Positions 56,604-64,000 of a DNA stretch of 64,000 nucleotides are shown piece after piece. The position numbers and the translations under genes were made by a program. Every line of letters starts with the position of its first letter. Positions within the stretch are counted from its first letter, which is position 1. A model generated the notes under the pieces. The model saw nothing but the letters and a program-made list of their open reading frames with translations, was not told the origin of the DNA and searched no databases. The DNA is taken from positions 78,947,683 to 79,011,682 of the forward strand of contig JASWHV010000001.1 of the NCBI GenBank assembly GCA_030760725.1, in the 5' to 3' direction. This stretch comes from Neostapfia colusana. Taxonomy: Eukaryota; Streptophyta; Magnoliopsida; Poales; Poaceae.

Positions 56604-58596
56604 ATAACCATCTCATATTCATAGAACCAAAACCAAATTCATTGTCATGACCCAAAACAGCCCCAAAACCAATCCCAATGACCATACCCGGATAACCATC
56701 CCAAGTTTTGCCTCTAATCATGGAAGTTGGCCAGGAGCTTGTAACAGGAAACACGGCTATCGTGATAGTTTTACACTCTGCAGAGGTGGCACCACTTTAC
56801 CCACAAGTTTGTGATTTCGTTCCCGTCGGCGACTAGAGAGAACCTCCATTATACCAGTACACAATCATCGGTGTATGGCCAAGAGATCACAAAATAGCCT
56901 TTACAAAGGGGCTACTGAGGTTTCGCCGGCAGGCTGGAATCTCCATTCTCCCACCCATGGGCCCCTCTTGTGCCATGCAGTTCCCAGGGCAGTCCTCCTC
57001 GACTCCCATTCCCTGCGCCATCAGTGGTCCATAAAGCTAGCAACACACCTAATTAGTCAGCTTAGCCGCACCCATATTTGGCCTTGTGGTGGCACCGTTT
57101 TCCTGGCATGTGCTCGCATGAACCGGTCCTTAGATCTACGCAAGCAAACCACCATCTCATTGAGCAACATCCATGAACCAAGCTCGCCTAGATCTCCCCA
57201 ATTCCATGCTCATTAAAATAATCAAGTTCTCATTATCTTTATTCTCATGAGTGCAGTAGCTAAATAAGTTTTATTTCAGCTTCCCGTATCCCATAAGTTG
57301 AGCGAAGCAAAAAGGAAAATGACCATACCCGACTCATCTACTTTCCCGATGACAAGGATGATTAAAAAAACTATTAGATTCCTATAAAAGGGTGTCCCAT
57401 CAAGTTGACACAAGCATACAAGTTTTCGAAAGCAAAACAGTTTCAAAAACATGGGATCAATATGGTCAAGGGGCGCTTGCTTTGCTCCCGTGGTTCGTGT
57501 TGCTCAAGCGTCTCGAAGTCTTGGTGCTGTAGTTCCTCGTACACGGCCTATTGAGTGTGTCCTTCTACTCACGGCCACGCACATACAAAATTTACAGCAA
57601 TCAATTATCATGCACAAACTTTACTCAAGATGCAATGAGGTGGATGAATGCAATTCCTATGGTGCAGTTTATAAAATCAGTTTGCACGTGTTCTTGCAAG
57701 TTTTAGTAGGCTTCCATGGGGTTTTATGATGAACAAGGCGGCTGGGATCAAGTGTGTATGTGGTTATGATCTTGACACAGTTTGTAGATCAATCCCATTA
57801 TCAACAATTGACCAAAACATGGTCTGTCCACACGCAGAATTTTCTGCTCGCAGGGGGTGGAGAATACGGGTGCGTAGAAACAGTGGCGACGTGGTAAGAG
57901 GGGTAATGAAAATCCTGCCTCACTTCTTCCTCCTTTCTTCCTTGCAGCAGGGCCTCCTCCTTGTAATGGCAGCAGCTGGAGATTTTCTATGGAGATTGGT
58001 GAGGCTGCGGCTAGGGCAGAATGTCGGGGGCTTCTTCTCCGGCGACGGCGAGGCATGGCGGAGCTTCGACGGCAGCCAAACTCCAGCAAGGGGCGGCGAC
58101 CTGAGCTTGGAAGCAGGGGAGGGATGCGGCCAGGGGTTTTTTGCGCTGGGGTGGTGGCTAAGGGGGGAGGAGGGTTTTATTTATAAGAGGGGGAAAGAGC
58201 TAGGGAGGCTAGGATTTTATTATAAGACGGGAAGTGGGAGCTAGGGGCTGTGATTTTATTATTTATTTTCCACCAATGGCTGAGATTATTTGGGAAAATA
58301 AAAGCCCACCAAAAAACACAAAAGAAGGCGGCTATGGTTCCCCCCTAATGGGCTGCGACCAAGAGGGAGAGGGCCCACTAGGGTTCCCCCCTCCTAAGTG
58401 GTACGGCCAAATTGGGGGAAAATCCCCCCAAATGTAGGGAAAAATTCCCTTGCAGAATTTTGTGGAATTTGGGGAAAATTAGGAAAATTAGTGGAGAGGA
58501 GAATTTGGGAGAAATTTGGAGAATTATGCAGAAAAATTAGGGGTGGCCAGGTTTTACTATTTTATTTACTTTTTATTTTTATTTTTATTTCCTTTT
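56604..58596 (-). repeat. 5' LTR of G7, remaining part
   Basis: Begins with ATAAC, the right duplication of C2, and continues the LTR exactly where 20419 left off. It aligns with 16850-17050 of the 3' LTR and then with the G5 LTR around 32635-33540. TATA complement ATTTATA at 58179-58185. No CACGTG array, unlike G5. It is cut by C3 before the expected TGTTACA end. The open frames near 57726-58244 lie in the GC-rich leader of the LTR and are not supported as genes. Confidence 0.82.
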
Positions 58597-60275
58597 TGTG
58601 AGACCTATGTGTGCTGAATACATTGGCTTTGACGATAAAAGTTTTGAATACTACCAAAACACCTTTTTAACAAGGTCTGACTCTAGGTCCGAGCTCCTGC
58701 AAGGTCCGACGATAGGTCCGACTTGTTTTGGGTAGCTCCGGCAAGGTCTGACGTAAGGTCCGACTTGCTTTGTCTAGGTCTGACTTATTTTGGCTAGGTC
58801 CGATATGTTTTTGCTAGCTCCGGTGCTAGGTCCGACTAGCTTTGATAAGCTCCGGTTCAAGGCCCGGTTAGCTTTCGTATGGTTCGGAGCTTGATTGCAA
58901 TGGTTCTGCTTTTAACTTGCAATGTTTCAAACTTGATTTAGTCTTATGGAAAGTTTGCTTAGTATTATTTTACTAAGTTTTTGGTGTGTTTTGGTCGTTA
59001 TGGCTGATATCATTTTGCTATGGTTTACAACATGCTTATGTGAGGTGCTCACGTAAGATGTTGTAGTTTCGGAACTAACGAGAGTCAAGTCGAGGACTTG
59101 TGCTTGGAAGTATTGGTTGTTTATTCATGTGTAGGTGTTGCTTGAGTTCAAGACATGGCTGGTCACGGGATCCGTTGAACTAGTCTTATGGAGAAGATGA
59201 GGTTCAACAACCAAGTTCGGGAGGAATTGTGGTTAAGTTGATCGGGGGGTTGCGCAGTATGTTTAAATCAAGAACTATGCATATGAAGGTATCTTGGACG
59301 TCGTTGGAAGATGTTTGCACGTCTGCAAGGAGTGCATGGACGTGGCTGCATGGTTCCAAGGCGTGATGAAGAGATGCGGACGTAAAGAATTGGTTGGAAA
59401 GGTCCAACCGACTAGGTTATGGACTCAGGCTGCGGCTGAGTCGTGTTTGACTCAAATATGGAAAGTTTTGAGTTGGTTATGATAGGATTTCGTGTGGGTC
59501 ACGAATTTGAGTTATTTTAGGAATGTGGGATACATTCCTAAGGTGTTTGGAAGTCTTAAGATTGCTTCTATCTGCGTATAGAAGAGTCCTAAGCAGTATT
59601 GGAAAGTTACAGTTTGAATCCATGTAGGAGTAGGAATTCTAGTTTGAGTTGAGTTGGCCTTCGGGCTGGTTATACAAGCAAGGGAGGCCAGAGCTCGTGG
59701 TGCATGACTTTGGGGCTGTTCCTCTTGTGTTTTGATAAATAAAATTCGTATTCTAAAGGAACTTTTGTGATTTGTTCGTCCGACTTGTTTCAGACAGGTT
59801 TTTCTCGTCGAGTTTCTGTTCAGCACTACCTTGCTTCGGTGGTTTTATCATAACTCGAGTTTTACAGATCCAATTGATGTGATTCTTTTTGACTTGTCTT
59901 CACAACTTGATTATCTATCATCTATGAAAATTTCACGATCATTGAATTTGTGGTTTCTGATCTACACGAGTTTCTTTACAGTATTCCAGAACTGTTTTTC
60001 TCGCGTAGGACAGATTGACCTTTGTTCGATCTTTCGATCGTAACTTGAGATTCTCTCAATGGATTTTCATGATTCTTGTTGTGACGTCTTCATGACTTGA
60101 TTCTCTACAATCTATACTAGTCTTGTCACAGTTGAACACGTTTAGATTAGTCACACACACGGTTTCTTTAACAGTTCGGTTTTCTGCTGATGGGTGTTTT
60201 GTTACTTCCGCTGAAAAGTTTTTATCTACCATTCACCCCCCTGTGGAAACTTTACACGTGTACTTCGATCCTACA
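58597..60275 (+). repeat. 5' LTR of C3 (1.68 kb)
   Basis: TGTGAGACCTATG to TTCGATCCTACA, ended by the primer site. A degraded TATA (TATACAAG, 59671-59678) stands where C2 has TATATAAG. Confidence 0.9.
58668..58885 (+). promoter_or_regulatory. GGTCCGAC-type tandem motifs in C3 U3
   Basis: About ten short units alternating TAGGTCCGACTTG and TAGCTCCGG forms at roughly 20-bp spacing. They also occur in both C2 LTRs in reverse. Position far upstream of the TATA suggests a U3 enhancer; no binding factor is claimed. Confidence 0.7.
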
Positions 60276-60277
60276 AT

Positions 60278-60290
60278 TGGTATCAGAGCC
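60278..60290 (+). other. Primer-binding site of C3
   Basis: TGGTATCAGAGCC, initiator Met tRNA type, 2 bp after the LTR. Confidence 0.92.
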
Positions 60291-60336
60291 AGGTTGCTCT
60301 AATCTCTGTGATTTGCACGTGTTTTGACTAATCATC

Positions 60337-61640
60337 ATGGAGAAATACTCTGCCAAACCTTGTGTGTTTAGTGGTATTGATTTTCAGGTTTGGAAGGCAC
60401 GCATGGAAGCTTTCATCCAGGCGCAAGGCTTTGCAATATGGGACAAGGTGTACAAGCCTTACGATGTGCCTTCAAACGATCAAGTCACGGCTACAAACAT
60501 GAGAGATGTCGACAACAACAACAAGGCTCGGAACTTGATCATACAAGGACTGACTCAGAGCAACTTCGACCGTGTTGCACACCTCCGATCGGCGTACGAT
60601 GTGTGGAGAGCAATTTGTGACTACCATGAAGGATCCAACACGACCAAGGAGGTAAAACAGGATATGTTCAAGAAAGAATACATGCACTTTGAGATGCAAC
60701 CCGATGAGTCCATTGATGACCTCTTTGCTCGCTTTAATAAAATTCTCAGCAACTTGCATAGCGTCAATGTTAATTTTTCAGATGCTGAAAATGCTAGGCA
60801 ATTACTAAGTGCATTAGACATGTCAATTTGGGAGATGAAAGTAACATCCATACGTGAATCCACTGTCATGAGTACTCTTACATTAGATGTGCTTTATTCT
60901 AAGCTAAAAACTCATGAAATTGACATTATATCACGTAAAACCCAAATAAGACTATTGCATTTGTCTCACGACGTGATATGCCTAGCTCCGGCCAATCATC
61001 TAGCAATACGAACTTGAAATCGAAAAGATCAAAAAAGCTTGCTGTACTTAATGATAAAAACTTGAAAGATGCTTGTTGTTCTACAATTGATTTGCATTGT
61101 TCTACTTGCGATAATCTTGATAAGAAACTACAAGATGCTATGAAAGAAATTTCTATATTGAACAATGCTTTACATTCTCATGAAGTTAAATATTGTTCCA
61201 ATTGCAAATTAAAAGGAAAAACTTCATGTGAAAATTGCCTTGATCTATCAAATAAACTTGATAACATGCATAATACATTAGATCGGTTTTGTAATGGGAA
61301 TAAGAACCTAAACTTGCTGCTGAATTCTTCCAAGTCTTGCAATGATAAAACTGGTTTATGTTTTGATTCACATGCTCATGCTAAGGAACATCCACCTAAA
61401 ATTGTAAAATCATTAGGAAGTGGTTTGATTCAAACAATTCCTAAACAAAAAGAAGTGGTTTTTAAATCTGCAGGAGTGTTGTCACATTCGGGTTCAAATA
61501 AGTATACTGCATGCTCATCTAGACATGAACACAAAGTTAAATTTTATTGTACCTATTGTGGTAGAGATGGTCATGTCATAAATTTTTGTTATAGACTAGC
61601 TAAACAACATAAAAACAAAATAATGCAAGCTGGATCTTAA
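60337..61640 (+). pseudogene. gag: C3 gag, internal deletion and frameshift
   Basis: Starts MEKYSAKPCVFSGIDFQV with a clean 226-residue gag domain to 61017 (FEMQPDESIDDLFARFNK, LSALDMSIWEMKV). The frame then shifts by 60978-61010. The second stretch (61010-61640) goes from MPSSGQSSS directly to KKLAVLNDKNLKD, so the part that in C2 holds EEFPEEELALI, the CFECGKTGHFHTDC knuckle and the acidic Cys segment (53583-54253 there) is missing. It keeps CSTCDNLDKKLQ, CSNCKLKGKTSCENC and a second knuckle-like CTYCGRDGHVINFC. Stop TAA at 61638-61640. A particle protein lacking one RNA-binding knuckle is likely defective. Confidence 0.83.
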
Positions 61641-62006
61641 AACTCTCATGCAAAACTTGCTGCACATACTAAACCGAATGTCAGGAACATGCAACCCGCT
61701 GTTATGAGTCAGAAATATTCAAAGTTTACCTCCAGACCTTCAGTTTTTGCCTCCAGAGCTTCAGCTTTTGCCTCCAGACCTTCTGTTTTTGCCTCCGGAG
61801 CTACTGATTTTCATGCTACACAAGTAACACCTCATAGGTCAGTAGTTAAGAACAAAAAATCTCAAACTTTGACTCATAAACCTGCTGTTTTATCTCAGCT
61901 TTCGCATGTTATTCCTGCTGGACATCGTGTGACTCAGTACTGGATTCCTAAATGCCTTTTAACTAACCCCAGTATTGAGTCATCGACGTATTGTGCTTCT
62001 ATGTAG
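61641..62006 (+). pseudogene. C3 gag-pro linker ending at amber codon
   Basis: Open from 61641 to TAG at 62004-62006 in the same frame as the second gag stretch and protease. It holds a Ser/Ala/Phe-rich tandem repeat, then HRVTQYWIPKCLLTNPS and STYCASM before TAG. C2 has the same TAG in the same place, followed by VTRLRKENIW. No known domain. Confidence 0.6.
61726..61810 (+). repeat. 21-bp coding tandem repeat
   Basis: Four units encoding SRPSVFA, SRASAFA, SRPSVFA and SGATDF. I do not see the array at the matching place in C2 (around 52850). Confidence 0.75.
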
Positions 62007-64000
62007 GTTACACGCTTGAGGAAGGAGAACATTTGGATTGTGGATTCAGGTTGCTCACGCCACATGACCGGTAACAAAGAATGGTTCTCCTCTCTCTCTT
62101 TTGTGTCACGTGTAGAGAATGTTACTTTTGCCGATAATTCTTCAACTCCTATAATTGCTAAGGGTTCGATTAGAGTAAATGATCACTACACTTTGAAGGA
62201 TGTGGCACTTGTCAAAAATTTGAAATACAACTTGCTTTCTGTTTCACAATTGCTAGATGAAAATCTGGAAATTATTTTCACTAAAAACTGCTGCAAAGTT
62301 GTAGGTTCAAATAGTGAGCTTATTTTTAACATGTCTTGGTTTGGAAGAGTTTTTAAAGCTGATTTTGATATGTCTTCCTCTAAGCATAGATGTCTAGTTG
62401 CAAATGATTCCAAAGATTTATATTTTTGGCATCGTAGACTTGGTCACGTAGGCTTTGATCATCTCACGCGTGTTAGTGCTCTTGATCTCATACGTGGGCT
62501 GCCTAAGCTTAAAGGGGACAAAGAAATTGTGTGCTCCTCTTGTAGACATGCTAAGATGATTGCAGGTTCACATGCTCCTCTCACAATGACCATGACAACT
62601 GAACCGGGTCAACTTTTACACCTTGACACCGTAGGACCTTCACATTTTCAATTCTTCGGAAGTAAATAGTATGTTCTTGTGATTGTTGATGACTATTCTA
62701 GATACTCTTAGGTTTACTTTATGGCATCTAAGAATGAAGCTTTTAGTCACTTTAGAACTTTATTTCTTAGATTATCAATTGATCACCTAGGATCCTTAAG
62801 AGCAATTAGAAATGATAATGGAACCGAATTTAAAAATCAATCGTTTGATCACTTTTGTGCTGAAAATGCAATAGATCATTAATTTTCTTCACCATATGTA
62901 CCTCAACAAAACGGTGTTGTAGAGAGAAAAAACAGAACCTTAGTTGAGATGGCTAGGACTATGCTTGATGAATATCAAACTCCTAGGAAATTTTGGGCTG
63001 ATGCAATTGCAACCGCTTGTTATGTCTCAAATCATGTTTTCTTGCGTGCTAAGCTAGGTAAAACACCATATGAGCTCAGGTTTGGACATAGGCCTAGTGT
63101 CACACACTTTAGGGTCTTTGGTTGCAAATGCTTTGTTAAGAAACATGGTAATCTTGATAAATTCGAAGCTAGATCTGTTGATGGCATGTTTCTTGGTTAT
63201 CCATCTCATACTAGAGGCTACCGTGTGCTTTTACTTGATACTAACAAAATTGTGGAGACTTGTGAGGTTTCTTTTGATGAAGCTAGCCCAGGTACTAGTT
63301 CAAATATTGCAGGTCCGGATCCATATCCGCAGGGGGAGAGTATTTTCGTTAAACAAGAGGAAGAAGAGGTGCTGCTGCCCGAAAATTCAGCAGCTAATGA
63401 CATTGTTCCAGCTCATGATCTTGATTCACAGCCAGCACCGACGACTACCATTGCTGGTCCAGATCCTCCTCACGTCACAAGCTCATCTATTTGTCATGAA
63501 CATGAAGAAGAAGAAGCTTGTTAAGTGTCCACTCCCCTCCGGATTCTCAAAAGTCATCCTCCACAACAAATTATTGGAAGCTTGCATGAACGAGTTACAA
63601 GATCCAGGTTTTTCGACCCCAATTCTCATGCTCATTCTGCTTTTGTTGCTTCTTTTGAACCCAAAGATATATCACACGCATTCACTAAAGAATCTTGTAT
63701 TATTGCCATGCAAGAAGAGTTAGAAAATTTTGAAAGAAATAATGTTTGGAAACTTGTACCTCTACCTCAAGGTCACACTTTAATTGGAACTAAATGGGTG
63801 TTTAAAAATAAACAAAGTGAGGATGGGGTTGTGGTTAGGAATAAGGCTAGGTTGGTTGCTCAAGGTTTCATAGAAGTTGAAGGTCTAGATTTTGATGAAA
63901 CTTTTGCTCCTGTTGCTAGATTAGAAGCCATAAGAATTTTGTTAGCTTTTGCTGCATCTAAAGGTTTTAAGCTATATCAAATGGATGTTAAAAGTTCTTT
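62007..64000 (+). pseudogene. pol: C3 pol: protease, integrase, RT start (runs off window)
   Basis: One frame throughout, interrupted by stops. Protease IWIVDSGCSRHMTG; integrase zinc finger WHRRLGHVGF and CSSCRHAK; catalytic motifs LDTVGPS, RNDNGTEF and PQQNGVVERKN; VFGCKCFVKKHG; then RT from WVFKNKQSEDG to DETFAPVARLEAIR and YQMDVKSS at the edge. Stops: TAG 62667-62669 (C2 has Trp), TAG 62709-62711 (shared with C2), TAA 62880-62882 (C2 has Gln) and TAA 63522-63524. No frameshift in almost 2 kb, so decay is by point changes only. Confidence 0.87.

Larger units (their letters stand above)
58597..64000 (+). mobile_element. Copia element C3, 3' end off window
   Basis: Plus-strand relative of C2 inserted in the G7 LTR. 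LTR, primer site, gag, protease, integrase and the start of RT are present. Several stops show it is not coding-competent. The left flank CTTTT (58592-58596) would be the target duplication; the right copy is not in the window. Confidence 0.9.

Noticed and set aside
57726..58244. 172-residue open frame on the plus strand
   Set aside because: It lies in the GC-rich leader of the G7 LTR, antisense to the element, with no recognisable domain and no counterpart preserved in the related G5 LTR.
1..64000. Host protein genes, tRNA or rRNA genes, CRISPR arrays, bacterial-type signals
   Set aside because: None seen. All long open frames with recognisable motifs are retroelement genes, and tRNA-like matches are only the primer-binding sites.

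Overview
This 64 kb window looks like grass (Poaceae) heterochromatin and holds no host gene that I can recognise. The grass assignment is an inference from the GC-rich leaders and the retrotransposon types. Nearly every base belongs to LTR retrotransposons of two groups. One is Ty3/gypsy chromovirus of Tekay/Del type: LTRs of about 3.4-4.3 kb, initiator-Met-tRNA primer sites, gag-PR-RT-RH-INT order and a C-terminal chromodomain. The other is Ty1/copia of SIRE/Maximus (Opie/Ji) type: a long gag with zinc knuckles and several CCCCCT-type purine-tract motifs after pol. Lineage names are my recognition, not a search result.

Layout. 1-6289 is gypsy G1 (+): the 3' part of pol, a 4.26 kb LTR, then unexpectedly a primer site and a short leader. 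At about 6290 it meets an inverted, truncated copy of the same family, G2 (-), which runs through RT, protease, gag, an extra ORF, leader and a 3.9 kb LTR to 14981. 14982-15371 is the end of a plus-strand gypsy LTR (S1). 15372-16241 is a copia 3' fragment (C1, -). 16242-20419 plus 56604-58596 is a rearranged gypsy (G7, -). 20420-56603 is copia C2 (-), inserted in the 5' LTR of G7 with target duplication ATAAC. Inside C2 lie the solo gypsy LTR G5 (21078-34955), which itself contains the nearly complete gypsy G3 (+, 22139-32629), and the complete, young gypsy G4 (-, 37518-50245, duplication GTACC) inside the copia RT gene. Copia C3 (+) runs from 58597 off the right edge. The deepest nest is C1 > G7 > C2 > G5 > G3.

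The most interesting signal is an extra gene between the primer site and gag in four gypsy copies (G2, G3, G4, G7). It is intact in G3 (256 aa) and G4 (259 aa). In these two the protein starts with TARKSTG, which copies the histone H3 tail around Lys9; once the initiator Met is removed the residue numbers match H3 exactly (T6 to G12). The Gag of the same elements starts MAGRGKG, like plant H2A and H4 tails. The same elements encode an integrase chromodomain, a domain class that can read methylated H3 tails. Every extra-ORF and gag start is flush (within 1 nt) with a plant-like 3' splice site, and three elements share a donor-like CCTAG/GTAG shortly after the primer site, so spliced RNAs probably express these genes.

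Other notable structures are an array of CACGTG palindromes upstream of the TATA box in the G5 LTR, GGTCCGAC arrays in the copia LTRs, a GAGTAC hairpin conserved in the U5 of five gypsy LTR types, and two in-frame amber codons shared by C2 and C3.
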